Of a DNA stretch of 64,000 nt, positions 8,624 to 17,023 are shown piece by piece (within the stretch, counting starts at the first letter, position 1; every line of letters begins with the position of its first letter). This stretch comes from Dyadobacter fermentans. Its GTDB lineage: Bacteria; Bacteroidota; Bacteroidia; Cytophagales; Spirosomataceae. The position numbers and the translations under genes were made by a program. The DNA lies in the NCBI RefSeq assembly GCF_019924045.1, contig NZ_JAHXBN010000010.1, forward strand, positions 868,001 to 932,000, written 5' to 3'. The notes under the pieces were generated by a model, which was not told the origin of the DNA, did no database searches, and worked only from the letters and a program-made list of their open reading frames with translations.

Positions 8624-9772
8624 ATGAACCGTAGAAATTTCTTTGAAAAAGCCATTCCGGCAAGCTTCGCGTTAGGCGCAGTGGCGTCGTCCTGTGCGCC
8701 GAGAACCGAGCTGAGGTATCCGGACAAGCATTTCCACATCAGCCGGGGGTATCATCAGATCCCCAAATTACGCCTTTCGATGGACCGCATTGTGAAGGAA
8801 ACGGTCGGTTTGCGGCCCTTCCGCGCATCCGGCCCGCGCCTGGACGTGGAGCAACTGGGCAACAAAACGATCGTCCATAATTATGGCCACGGCGGCAGCG
8901 GCTGGTCGTTGTCGTGGGGTACAGGCAACATCGCCAGGAAAAATGTGCTGGCAACGGGCGAAAAGAAAATAGCGGTACTGGGCTGCGGAACGGTAGGGAT
9001 CGCGACTGCGCGCCTGTTGCAGGAAAGTGGTTGCGACGTAACCATTTATACCAAGGATGTGCCTCCGAATGTGACAAGCAACCTGGCTACCGGAACCTGG
9101 TCGCCGGCGTCGAGGGTGTGTGATAAGAAGATTGCAAAACCCGAGTTTCAGGCGATATGGGAAGAAGCGACCCGCTATTCCTTCCGTAGGTTTCAGTTTA
9201 TGCTGGGCATGAACGACATCGCCAGCTGGGCGGAGGAATACGGTGTATTTAAGGAAGCACCGGTGTATACGCCGGGAGCCGGCGGCGAAGATTTTGAAAT
9301 TCACGGGCTGCTACCCGAGCGGGTGCGATTGGAAAAGAAAGAGCATCCTTTCGAAGCAGACCACGTGACGCGGCGTACCAATATCATGTTCAATATACCT
9401 ACCTACCTGCGTCATCAGTTGCAGGATTTTACGATGTTCGGTGGGAAGGTGAAAATCCATGAGATCAAGAAGCCGGAAGATATAGACGCATTACCCGAAA
9501 AGGTGGTCGTGAACTGCATGGGGCTCGGTGCAAAGCCGGTTTTCAATGACCAGGAGCTAACACCTGTTTCGGGCCAGCTTTCGTGCCTTATTCCGCAGGG
9601 GGATGTGAACTACAAGTTGTACACGCAGGGTGCGAACTTCATTGCACGTAAAGACGGTATTTACATCGGTAGTAATGGTATTGTAGGAAACTGGGATACT
9701 ACGCCAAGTAAGGAGCAGACCGAGAAAACCGTTGGGATACTGATGAAGCTGATGGAGGAAATGCGGGGTTAA
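8624..9772 (+). CDS. FAD-dependent oxidoreductase, D-amino-acid-oxidase type, Tat/lipobox signal
   Basis: A 382-residue flavoprotein. A GxGxxG-type nucleotide-binding loop (VLGCGTVGIATARLLQESG) starts near residue 118, and NVTSNLATGTWSPAS plus a C-terminal GVYIGSNG-like segment (GIYIGSNGIVGNWDTTPS) fit the DAO family. The N-terminus has a twin-arginine-like NRRNFF and then a lipobox cysteine in GAVASSCAP, suggesting folded export by Tat followed by lipid anchoring. D-amino-acid oxidases use FAD and oxygen to deaminate D-amino acids; this role is an assignment by family only. Its stop overlaps the stop of the convergent 60-residue gene by four bases. Confidence 0.8.
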   Translation: MNRRNFFEKAIPASFALGAVASSCAPRTELRYPDKHFHISRGYHQIPKLRLSMDRIVKETVGLRPFRASGPRLDVEQLGNKTIVHNYGHGGSGWSLSWGTGNIARKNVLATGEKKIAVLGCGTVGIATARLLQESGCDVTIYTKDVPPNVTSNLATGTWSPASRVCDKKIAKPEFQAIWEEATRYSFRRFQFMLGMNDIASWAEEYGVFKEAPVYTPGAGGEDFEIHGLLPERVRLEKKEHPFEADHVTRRTNIMFNIPTYLRHQLQDFTMFGGKVKIHEIKKPEDIDALPEKVVVNCMGLGAKPVFNDQELTPVSGQLSCLIPQGDVNYKLYTQGANFIARKDGIYIGSNGIVGNWDTTPSKEQTEKTVGILMKLMEEMRG

Positions 9773-9951
9773 TCCTCTTTGAGAAGATAACGCCGGCGGA
9801 TCTCGTTGATCAGGAATTTCTTATGGGCGGTGAAGCTTTCGGGATGCATGGTTTCAAAAAGGCCGTTCCATTCCTGGTAGCGCAAAACATCGCCTTTTTT
9901 GAAAGCCCCGGCGTCTATTTTTTTCGATTTCAAATATTCTTCGAATTCCAT
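9769..9951 (-). CDS. Small conserved protein, about 60 residues
   Basis: A 60-residue basic/aromatic protein starting MEFEEYLKSKKIDAGAF and ending in NEIRRRYLLKED. I chose the ATG at 9951 because the codons upstream of it look non-coding. Similar short proteins with an EYLKSKKID start, a WxxLFExMHP centre and an IRRRYLL end are, to my recollection, common in Cytophagales, but no function is known to me. There is no signal peptide or membrane segment. It is convergent with the flavoenzyme gene and overlaps its stop codon (TTAA shared). Confidence 0.7.
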   Translation of the reverse strand: MEFEEYLKSKKIDAGAFKKGDVLRYQEWNGLFETMHPESFTAHKKFLINEIRRRYLLKED

Positions 9952-10066
9952 ATTGCTTGAATTTGCTTGCAATATACCTTTTAAACTAAGCAATAGCTGC
10001 CCGGAAATCAGCTTTAAGCATTAATTTGGCGCGAAATCGCAACGAATACCGATGAATGTTTTTGAA

Positions 10067-11086
10067 ATGAAAATAGATCTCCGAAGCGACACCATCACCA
10101 AACCCACCCGCGAAATGCAGGAAGCCATGTGGAGCGCCGAGGTGGGCGACGATGTTTTCGGTGACGACCCGACGGTGAATGCATTGCAGGAGAAGGCCGC
10201 CGGGCTTTTCGGAATGGAAGATGCGCTGTTTTGCCCTTCCGGCACCATGACCAACCAGCTGGCGATTCGCGTACATACGCGCCCTGGCAGCGATGTAATC
10301 TGCGACAAGCATTCGCACATCTACTTATATGAGGGAGGAGGCATTATGCTCAACTCGTTGTCATCGGTAAAATTGCTTGATGGCGATCGTGGAAGGCTCT
10401 CTGCACAGCAGGTAAGCGAAGCAATCAGCCCGGAAAACGATGTGCATTCGACGGTCACCAGGTTGGTTTCACTTGAAAATACCATGAATAAGGGGGGTGG
10501 CTGTTACTATGGTTTTAAAGAGATTGAGGCGATCCGCGACGTTTGCCGCGAGCGTAATATCCCTTTGCACCTGGACGGTGCAAGGCTTTTTAATGCATTG
10601 GCCGAAACGGGCGAAACACCCGCACAATATGGGCAGGTGTTCGACAGTATCAGCATTTGCCTTTCCAAAGGGCTTGGTTGCCCGGTAGGATCGTTATTGC
10701 TCGGTACCCGCGAGATGATCCGCGAGGCGCGCCGTTTCCGGAAAGTAATGGGCGGCGGCTGGCGGCAGGCCGGCTTCCTGGCCGCAGCGGGTATTTATGC
10801 CCTCGATAACCACGTCGGCCGGCTAAGGGAAGACCACCGCCGTGCCAGAACCATAGGGGAGCTGTTTGCAGCCAGGGCGGAGGTGGCCGAGGTATTTCCG
10901 GTCGATACGAATATCGTCATCATCCGACTGAACGACGGGCTTTCCGAAAAGGACTATATAAACCGCCTGGCCGACGCCGGAATCCTGGCCGTCACATTTG
11001 GGAAAGGGCTCGTCAGGTTTGTGACGCACCTCGATTTCACCGACGATTTGCTGGACACCATGAGGACCAGGCTCCGGACATTCTAA
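10067..11086 (+). CDS. ltaE: Low-specificity L-threonine aldolase
   Basis: A 339-residue PLP enzyme of the aspartate aminotransferase fold. The N-terminal [13 protein letters not shown] and [13 protein letters not shown], the [12 protein letters not shown] loop, [10 protein letters not shown] and the PLP-lysine segment [14 protein letters not shown] are all diagnostic of beta-eliminating lyase family threonine aldolases. The enzyme splits threonine or allo-threonine into glycine and acetaldehyde in the cytoplasm. I prefer the ATG at 10067, which gives the standard N-terminus; an in-frame ATG at 10052 would add five residues. A weak -7-like TTAATTTG is at 10021-10028. The end overlaps the convergent DUF1398 gene by four bases. 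Confidence 0.93.
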   Translation: MKIDLRSDTITKPTREMQEAMWSAEVGDDVFGDDPTVNALQEKAAGLFGMEDALFCPSGTMTNQLAIRVHTRPGSDVICDKHSHIYLYEGGGIMLNSLSSVKLLDGDRGRLSAQQVSEAISPENDVHSTVTRLVSLENTMNKGGGCYYGFKEIEAIRDVCRERNIPLHLDGARLFNALAETGETPAQYGQVFDSISICLSKGLGCPVGSLLLGTREMIREARRFRKVMGGGWRQAGFLAAAGIYALDNHVGRLREDHRRARTIGELFAARAEVAEVFPVDTNIVIIRLNDGLSEKDYINRLADAGILAVTFGKGLVRFVTHLDFTDDLLDTMRTRLRTF

Positions 11087-11484
11087 ACCTCAGGGATCAT
11101 TTCTTCGTATTCATATTCTGAGTTGGGGCCCTGATAAATCACTTTCATGCCTGTGAGATCGGCTACGTAGGTGTGTATACCCGCGGCTCCGATCTCGCGC
11201 AGGAAAGTCGGGTAGTCGGTGATTCCGTCCTGGTTACGTTTAATGGCCGCCTTCACTTCTTCCAGTTCGAATGTCTCCGCACATTCAAATTCAGGTAAAT
11301 CACCGGCTATAATCAGCTTGTCGCCGTTAACGGACGTATAGGTACGTTTGTGATTTTTTACCTTCACTTCATAGTTGTCGACCCCAATGGCTTTCAGGTT
11401 TTTGACAAATAGCGGGTAGGGCTGGCCGGCCGACCGTTGCTCGGCTGATTCAATGAGTTCTTCGGTCAATTCAATTATTTCCAT
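11083..11484 (-). CDS. DUF1398 family protein
   Basis: A 133-residue cytoplasmic protein of the DUF1398 (YbcV-like) family, recognised from the pattern [20 protein letters not shown], then [22 protein letters not shown] and [13 protein letters not shown]. The family is widespread in bacteria and has no firm function. It follows the small protein gene at 11496 with an 11-base gap, so the two are likely one transcript. The stop overlaps the stop of the convergent threonine aldolase gene. Confidence 0.82.
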   Translation of the reverse strand: MEIIELTEELIESAEQRSAGQPYPLFVKNLKAIGVDNYEVKVKNHKRTYTSVNGDKLIIAGDLPEFECAETFELEEVKAAIKRNQDGITDYPTFLREIGAAGIHTYVADLTGMKVIYQGPNSEYEYEEMIPEV

Positions 11485-11495
11485 ATCAGTTCACT

Positions 11496-11906
11496 TTAAT
11501 GCGCCATATCGTCGTCTTCCGGGTGGACGATCAGCGAGCTGCGCGTATCCAGTTTTTTGATCATTTCGTTGGACATCGCGTCGGCATACACGCCGTAGCT
11601 GCTCACCAGGGTTCCTTTCAGGCCGTCCTTCGATTCGATAGCGTACAAAATCGACATATCGGAAGGGTTGGTCATGCCTTCGAAACGGTAAACCTGTACA
11701 ATATCGAAATCCTCGGGCGATAATGTGAGGCAGATGCCATCGTCCTTATGTACTTCCAGGGCATGGGCTGTAAGATTAAAATCATAGGTATAGCCTTGCT
11801 CCTGCAAATCTTCAAGCGTTTCGATGAGCGTATCGGGCTCGCTCATGTTTTTGTTGGAAGGATGCGGTTTCTTAACCTTATCCTGGTCTGTTCCTTGCAA
11901 GTCCAT
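11496..11906 (-). CDS. Small conserved protein often mislabelled phosphoribosylpyrophosphate synthetase
   Basis: A 136-residue acidic protein. The core DTLIETLEDLQEQGYTYDF, then LSPEDFDIVQVYRFEGMTNP, ILYAIESKDGLKGTLVSSYG and ADAMSNEMIKKL matches a small Bacteroidota family that databases often name phosphoribosylpyrophosphate synthetase, although it is far too short for that enzyme and lacks its PRPP loop. The true function is unknown. An internal ATG at 11846 (MSEPDTL) would remove a 20-residue polar extension and may be the real start. It is probably co-transcribed with the DUF1398 gene. The 195 bases upstream (11907-12101) hold no gene I can support. Confidence 0.75.
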   Translation of the reverse strand: MDLQGTDQDKVKKPHPSNKNMSEPDTLIETLEDLQEQGYTYDFNLTAHALEVHKDDGICLTLSPEDFDIVQVYRFEGMTNPSDMSILYAIESKDGLKGTLVSSYGVYADAMSNEMIKKLDTRSSLIVHPEDDDMAH

Positions 11907-12101
11907 AGTGTTTATTTTTTAAGATGGATGATCTGCTTGAATCAACAACTGATAGCGATTTTGAACATCATCCGGGAAAAAAGTATGCCTTGCTGAACAG
12001 CCGTTTTTGCTGTGAAAATGTCAATCCGGCGATGTACATATTGAGGTACTTTGACCTCAGTTTGCCAGATTTTGTAGAACCGCAATGGTACCTAAACCGG
12101 A

Positions 12102-13055
12102 TTATTTGGGACGATATACCAATTGTCCCGAATTGTACGCTCCAAAACATCCGAGGCCACCCTCTACATTGGTGTAGATCAGCGACGGTTCCACAAATGG
12201 ATTATCCGAGTCGCCCCGCGTTTGTACGGAGCGATGGTATTTGAAATAATGCTCGTCGGTATTGTACACCTCCATCGTGATGGATATGATTTTACTTTTG
12301 GGATAAGAAGTATATACAGCACCATTGGAAGTATAGCTAAGCGGATCGGGAAGGTTTACGCGGCCGATCGGCGAACTGAACTCGGTACCGTCCAGATTCA
12401 CGTCGCTGCGGAAATCGTTTCGTCCAATGGTATCGTCCCAGTTGAAATTGAAGCGGTTTCTTACCCTTTTCTCCTTGAATTGACCGCTGTTCGAAAGTTC
12501 TTCCGGAATGCTGTATTCCAGATCCAGTGCCGCGCGGACCCGATAGTAGTTGGTCTGTCCGGGGATGTCGTTCCAATTGTATTTTACGGTCAACAGGGTA
12601 TCCCGGGCTGATATGCTGCCGGAATAAGAGGTGTCTATTTTGTAGGTCGCCGGGACCACAGCAATCGCCGGCACGGTACAGGTTGCATTGACCGACCGGA
12701 TACCGTTGACGACCGAAAGGAAATAGGTTTTCCCGGGCAGAATGGCCAGGGCCGATTTGTCGGCGGAGTAAAGCTGGTTGGCGGTGTCGAACGGGATCAC
12801 AGTCTCCCGGGTGCCGTCGGATAGTTTGACAACCGCATTCGGGATCACGCCGCCTTTCAGATCGGGCTCGGCAAAGAGCGGTACCGACTCTGTTACCACC
12901 ACATTAATGCGTGCGGATTGCGGCGAAATAAAGCATTGCACGACCAGCTTCGATTCTACCTGTGGAAGATCGCCCTTGTCGACGTCCGTCACAAGCGATT
13001 CACATGCCGCCAGGAACAATGTAACGATCAGGAAAATGATATATCTGGGAAACAT
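12102..13055 (-). CDS. DUF4249 lipoprotein
   Basis: A 317-residue lipoprotein: signal IIFLIVTLFLAAC with the lipobox cysteine near residue 18, followed by the DUF4249 pattern (LVVQCFISPQSARINVVVTES, then GGVIPNAVVKLSDG, NGIRSVNATCTVP, and ISITMEVYNTDEHYFKYHRS). DUF4249 proteins are beta-rich and are typically encoded directly after a TonB-dependent receptor, as here (8-base gap), so it probably helps that receptor at the outer membrane. The ligand is unknown. Confidence 0.88.
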   Translation of the reverse strand: MFPRYIIFLIVTLFLAACESLVTDVDKGDLPQVESKLVVQCFISPQSARINVVVTESVPLFAEPDLKGGVIPNAVVKLSDGTRETVIPFDTANQLYSADKSALAILPGKTYFLSVVNGIRSVNATCTVPAIAVVPATYKIDTSYSGSISARDTLLTVKYNWNDIPGQTNYYRVRAALDLEYSIPEELSNSGQFKEKRVRNRFNFNWDDTIGRNDFRSDVNLDGTEFSSPIGRVNLPDPLSYTSNGAVYTSYPKSKIISITMEVYNTDEHYFKYHRSVQTRGDSDNPFVEPSLIYTNVEGGLGCFGAYNSGQLVYRPK

Positions 13056-13063
13056 AGCCGCTT

Positions 13064-15484
13064 TTAGAATTTAAAGTTATAGCTGAAATAGGGCAGTATC
13101 GGGAACAATGAATAGCGTTTCAACGTGTATTTCGGCACCGGTGTAGCCGGCATGACGTTGGGAAGAATTACCATTTCCTCGTCGATATTGTAGAAGAACG
13201 GGTTCCTTCGGTTGTAAGCATTGTAAACCCCAAACTCCCACGTGCGCTCGTGCCGCTTCTTCTTTTTATGGAATTGAATGGCAATGTCCATTCGGTGAAA
13301 CGGTTCGGCACGGTAACTGTTTTTCTGCCCGTATTCGCTGACTGTCGGGCCAAACCAGTTGATGGCGGGCTTACCGTCTCCTGTAATGCGCGTCACAAAG
13401 TTGTCCGTTGCCGCCCGGTAGCTCGACACTGGGAGCGTCAATGCATTGCCGGTGCCGTACACCCAGGTGGCCGAGAGCGTAATTCTTTTGCTCAATTCAT
13501 ATATCCCCACTACTGAAAGATCGTGGCGGCGGTCGTAACGCGGGAAGAATGTTTTGCCAAAGTTCAGCTCCGGGAATTTCCAATAGGTCCACGACAATGT
13601 GTAACCGATCCAGCCGGAGAATCTGCCGGTTTTCTTTTGAACGAGAAACTCCCCGCCGTACGACCATCCTTTGCCGGAGGTTACATTATCCTCCCAGCTC
13701 AGCTCATTGGCATTCTCGCCATTGATGCTCAGAAACGACGAGCCCTCCTTGTAGTTAAGGATGTTGTTCATTTTTTTGTAATATCCTTCGAGCGTAACGG
13801 TGAGCGCGGGGCGTTCGAAGTCTTTGGCGAGGCCCGCGGCTATTTGTTCCGACTGCTGGGGAGCGACGCGGGCGGTGGTAGGTACCCAGAGGTCGGTTGG
13901 GAGTCCCAGGCCGGTATTGGAGAGCAAATGCACGTATTGGTTCATGCGCGCGTACGAGGCTTTGAAAGAAAGGTTCTCAGCGAGGCGCAACGCCGCCGAA
14001 ATGCGCGGTTCGGGACGGACGTAGGTCTTAACCTCGGTCTGAAATGTGCTTAACCGCAGCCCGGCATTTACTTTCAGGGCGTCCAATGCCTGCCAGGTAT
14101 CTTCAATGTAAAGCCCCGCTTCGAGGGAGTACACCGGTTTGACCGATCGCTCGATGGGGTTATCGGTAAATGTACCCGCAATCGCGAGCGCCGAGGGGAC
14201 GAATTTGTGAAAAGTGGCTTGGCCCCCGAACTTCACCGCGTGTTTTGACGAGGGATAAAAGTCAAAATCCGTTTTTACGCCCAGGTCGCGGATGCGCGAA
14301 TCGTATTCAAGGCTGAACTCGTCATCGAGAGAGCCATCGCTATTCAGTTCTTTGGAATAACTGGAAACCCCGAACTTGAAATTGCTGAAAATGAAGGAAG
14401 TATTGACAAACAGTTTCTGGTTCAAAACGTGGTTCCAACGCATTGTCGCTGTCGCATTGCCCCAGTCCAGACCTGCCCGGGTTTCCGAAGTACTGCTCTT
14501 CTCATTCGCGTGAAACTTGTCACGACCGAAATATCCACTGATGTAAAGTTTGTCCTTGCTGCCGAGATCGTAGTTCATCTTGGCATTCAAATCATAAAAA
14601 TAATAACCGGGCTTCACCTGGCTGTCTTCACCCCGCTGCTCCCGGGCGATCAGTGGGGCGGCCAGAAAATCGATATAAGTCCGGCGGCCGGAGATCAGGA
14701 ACGAGGATTTACCCTTCGAGATAGGCCCTTCAAGGGTTAGCCGCGAGGAAATCAGGCCTATGCCGCCTTCGCCGTGCATTTTCTCCTTGCTGCCTTCCTT
14801 CATATTCATTTCCAGCACCGACGACAGCCGACCGCCATAGCGCGCCGGAAAGCCACCTTTGGTCAGCTCCACACTCCTGAGCGCATCCGAATTGAAGATT
14901 GAGAAGAAACCGAAAAGGTGATTGGCGTTATAAACCACCGCGTCGTCCAGGATAATGAGGTTTTGATCGGGCCCGCCGCCGCGAACATATAAGCCCGTTT
15001 GTCCCTCGGTCCCTTTTTGCACGCCCGGCATGAGTTGCAGCACGCGCAATACATCCTTTTCACCAAAGAATGCCGGTATTTTTTTCAACTGTTGGATCGG
15101 GATTTCGACTTTACTCATTTGCACCGTGCGGCTGACATAATCCTCCTGCTTGCGCGCTGACACGACCACTTCTTCGAGTTGTGTGATGGTAGGAAGAAAA
15201 ATGTTCAGTTCGGTGTCCGTCCGGAGCGCCACTCGTTTCTGCTGTTTCTCATAACCGACAAATGAGAAGGAAACCGTGGCGGAATCTGACGCGGGCAAGG
15301 TGAGGGAGTAAAAGCCGTAGGTGTTCGTCACTGCGCCGTAAGGGGTATTGTCGATGTACACGTTTACTCCCGGAAGCTGTTCCTGGCTGCCTTTTTCCCG
15401 CACAAAGCCGCTGATCGTAACGCGGTTCTGTGCAATAGAAATGATGTGGGAAAGAAGAAGAAAGGCCGTAAAAATCAGACGCAT
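13064..15484 (-). CDS. TonB-dependent receptor with carboxypeptidase-like regulatory domain
   Basis: An 806-residue outer-membrane receptor. After a signal peptide (LIFTAFLLLSHIISIAQ) comes a carboxypeptidase D-like beta-sandwich at about residues 22-105 (ISGFVREKGSQEQLPGVNVYI, FSFVGYEKQ), then a plug domain (FFGEKDVLRVLQLMPGVQ, GLYVRGGGPDQNLIILDDAVV, RYGGRLSSVLEM) and a 22-strand-type barrel ending in aromatic FPILPYFSYNFKF. It imports an unknown ligand using TonB energy. The DUF4249 lipoprotein follows 8 bases downstream. No sigma/anti-sigma pair is present next to it, so regulation is not evident. Confidence 0.92.
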   Translation of the reverse strand: MRLIFTAFLLLSHIISIAQNRVTISGFVREKGSQEQLPGVNVYIDNTPYGAVTNTYGFYSLTLPASDSATVSFSFVGYEKQQKRVALRTDTELNIFLPTITQLEEVVVSARKQEDYVSRTVQMSKVEIPIQQLKKIPAFFGEKDVLRVLQLMPGVQKGTEGQTGLYVRGGGPDQNLIILDDAVVYNANHLFGFFSIFNSDALRSVELTKGGFPARYGGRLSSVLEMNMKEGSKEKMHGEGGIGLISSRLTLEGPISKGKSSFLISGRRTYIDFLAAPLIAREQRGEDSQVKPGYYFYDLNAKMNYDLGSKDKLYISGYFGRDKFHANEKSSTSETRAGLDWGNATATMRWNHVLNQKLFVNTSFIFSNFKFGVSSYSKELNSDGSLDDEFSLEYDSRIRDLGVKTDFDFYPSSKHAVKFGGQATFHKFVPSALAIAGTFTDNPIERSVKPVYSLEAGLYIEDTWQALDALKVNAGLRLSTFQTEVKTYVRPEPRISAALRLAENLSFKASYARMNQYVHLLSNTGLGLPTDLWVPTTARVAPQQSEQIAAGLAKDFERPALTVTLEGYYKKMNNILNYKEGSSFLSINGENANELSWEDNVTSGKGWSYGGEFLVQKKTGRFSGWIGYTLSWTYWKFPELNFGKTFFPRYDRRHDLSVVGIYELSKRITLSATWVYGTGNALTLPVSSYRAATDNFVTRITGDGKPAINWFGPTVSEYGQKNSYRAEPFHRMDIAIQFHKKKKRHERTWEFGVYNAYNRRNPFFYNIDEEMVILPNVMPATPVPKYTLKRYSLFPILPYFSYNFKF

Positions 15485-15589
15485 AGACGAGATTGCGGTT
15501 AGTTTGAGTAACGAGGCGGTCGGTGATCTAGTATGGAGCAGTTGTATTTGACCATGACGATATCCGGATCAAAACCGTTGCACGCGGTA

Positions 15590-15634
15590 CAAAAAGAATG
15601 GCGGAACTTCCCGCTAAACCGGGAAACTCCGCCA
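15590..15634 (-). terminator. Factor-independent terminator after the SMP-30 gene
   Basis: Reading the minus strand, the arms at 15628-15634 and 15599-15605 (tggcgga / tccgcca) pair, and an inner CCCtt/aaGGG stem continues across a small internal loop; the stem is followed by a T-rich run (complement of aaaaagaa at 15591-15598). It lies directly downstream of the SMP-30 lactonase stop. Confidence 0.75.
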
Positions 15635-15652
15635 TCATCAAAGCCTGATAGG

Positions 15653-16573
15653 TTATTTTATGCCCTTAACCCTCATTTTTAACCCGTAAACTGCTGTTTC
15701 GGCAGTGATAAACAGCATATCGCGATTTTTGCCGCCAAAGCATATATTGGCGGTCCATCCTTTGTGCACGGGGAAATGAGCGATTTGCGTGCCTGTTTTG
15801 TCAAATACCGTCACGCCGTCGCCGGTAATATAGAGGTTGCCTTCTTCGTCGAGGATCATGCCATCGGAGCCTTTGGAAACAAACAATTGCCGGTTGGCTA
15901 ATGTCCCGTCTTTCCGGATATCGTAAACATAGGTTTTGCTGTCACCAATGTCGGCCACATAGAGTTTCTTACCGTCGGCGGTGCCGATAATGCCATTGGG
16001 CTTTTTCAGCTTTTCATCCACCCGGGTAAATTTTTTGCGATCGGGGCTAAGGTAGTAAACGTGTTGGCCATCCTGCTGCATAGCCGGGTCGCGTTTCCAG
16101 TAATCGCGTTTATAGAGCGGGTCGGTGAGGTAAATGCCGCCTTTGGGATCGATCCAGAGGTCGTTGGGACCGTTGAGGAGCTTACCTTCGTAATCTTTCA
16201 CCAGCACGGTCGGGTTGCCTTTTTTATCAAATGACCAAACCTGGTTCTCCTCGTCGGAGCACGCGATCAGGTTTCCCTTTTTATCGAAATACATGCCGTT
16301 GGCCCGGCCCGCTTTATCGGAAAACGTGCTGAATGCGCCCGTTTCGGCATCCCAGCGGATAATTTTGTTGTTGGGCTGATCGGTAAAAAATACATTACCA
16401 TTTTTATCTGGAACAGGTCCTTCGGTGAATTTATACCCATCGCCCAGCTTCTCGACCTGTGCTCCGGGCGCGACGATTGATTTCGAATCCATGATTTGTG
16501 CGGATAGTAAAACAGGAGTAAACAGCGAGGCCAAACCGGCCAGCATGGGGATAATGATTTTGGATTTTTGCAT
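15653..16573 (-). CDS. SMP-30/gluconolactonase family protein, exported
   Basis: A 306-residue protein with a signal peptide from the ATG at 16573 (MQKSKIIIPMLAGLASLFTP, cleavage near LLSAQ); an upstream in-frame start would add 12 residues that spoil the signal. The beta-propeller signature of SMP-30 lactonases is clear: FTEGPVPDKNGNVFFTDQPN with the metal-binding Glu, LLNGPNDLWIDPKGGIYLTDP, KKPNGIIGTADGKKLYVAD and SDGMILDEEGNLYITG. Such enzymes open sugar lactones such as gluconolactone in the periplasm. It is followed by its own terminator and probably has its own promoter. Confidence 0.9.
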   Translation of the reverse strand: MQKSKIIIPMLAGLASLFTPVLLSAQIMDSKSIVAPGAQVEKLGDGYKFTEGPVPDKNGNVFFTDQPNNKIIRWDAETGAFSTFSDKAGRANGMYFDKKGNLIACSDEENQVWSFDKKGNPTVLVKDYEGKLLNGPNDLWIDPKGGIYLTDPLYKRDYWKRDPAMQQDGQHVYYLSPDRKKFTRVDEKLKKPNGIIGTADGKKLYVADIGDSKTYVYDIRKDGTLANRQLFVSKGSDGMILDEEGNLYITGDGVTVFDKTGTQIAHFPVHKGWTANICFGGKNRDMLFITAETAVYGLKMRVKGIK

Positions 16574-16676
16574 ATAAAACGAGCCTGGCGTTGTTTCGAA
16601 CCGGGTCAATGTATTAAAGTCGGGATGGCGGGGGCTTTACTGGTTGACGGTTTGGTGCCATGCATTCTTCGTCTTT

Positions 16677-17018
16677 TCAGACCTCGAAATGCATTTCCAG
16701 CAAAGTGTTGATTTTGGTTGTAAGGATTTCGATCAGCTCTTCATCCATGAACTCGTACTCATCCGGAATATCGAGTATTCGAATGGGCGGCAAATCCAAA
16801 CGGGCATAGAGTTTCCGAATCTTGGATTTGTGATCGCTTTCCATAACCAGTGTGATGTCAGCCCAATTAAGGTCACCTTCGGAGATTTTTCTGTTACTCT
16901 GAGGGCTTAATCCGGCTGATCGGATATTGAAGCGTTGGTCGTTTTTGAAAATGTATTCGGCCGTACGGCTGCGGCGCTTGTTCTTGCCGCAAATGACCAG
17001 AATGTTGGGACGATGCAT
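16677..17018 (-). CDS. Small protein tyrosine phosphatase-like protein (COG4551 type)
   Basis: A 113-residue protein. Its N-terminus RPNILVICGKNKRRSRTAEYI contains a C-x5-R-S phosphatase loop (Cys10, Arg16), placed as in low-molecular-weight tyrosine phosphatases, and WADITLVMESDHKSKI and LDIPDEYEFMDEEL follow. The length is shorter than the usual 150 residues and matches the COG4551 branch. The substrate is unknown. It starts 5 bases after the Gfo/Idh/MocA gene and is probably its operon partner. Confidence 0.8.
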   Translation of the reverse strand: MHRPNILVICGKNKRRSRTAEYIFKNDQRFNIRSAGLSPQSNRKISEGDLNWADITLVMESDHKSKIRKLYARLDLPPIRILDIPDEYEFMDEELIEILTTKINTLLEMHFEV

Positions 17019-17023
17019 AGCTA

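Noticed and set aside
11924..12244. 106-codon plus-strand frame before the DUF4249 gene
   Set aside because: It overlaps the end of the DUF4249 gene in antisense and has a disordered composition unlike its neighbours.
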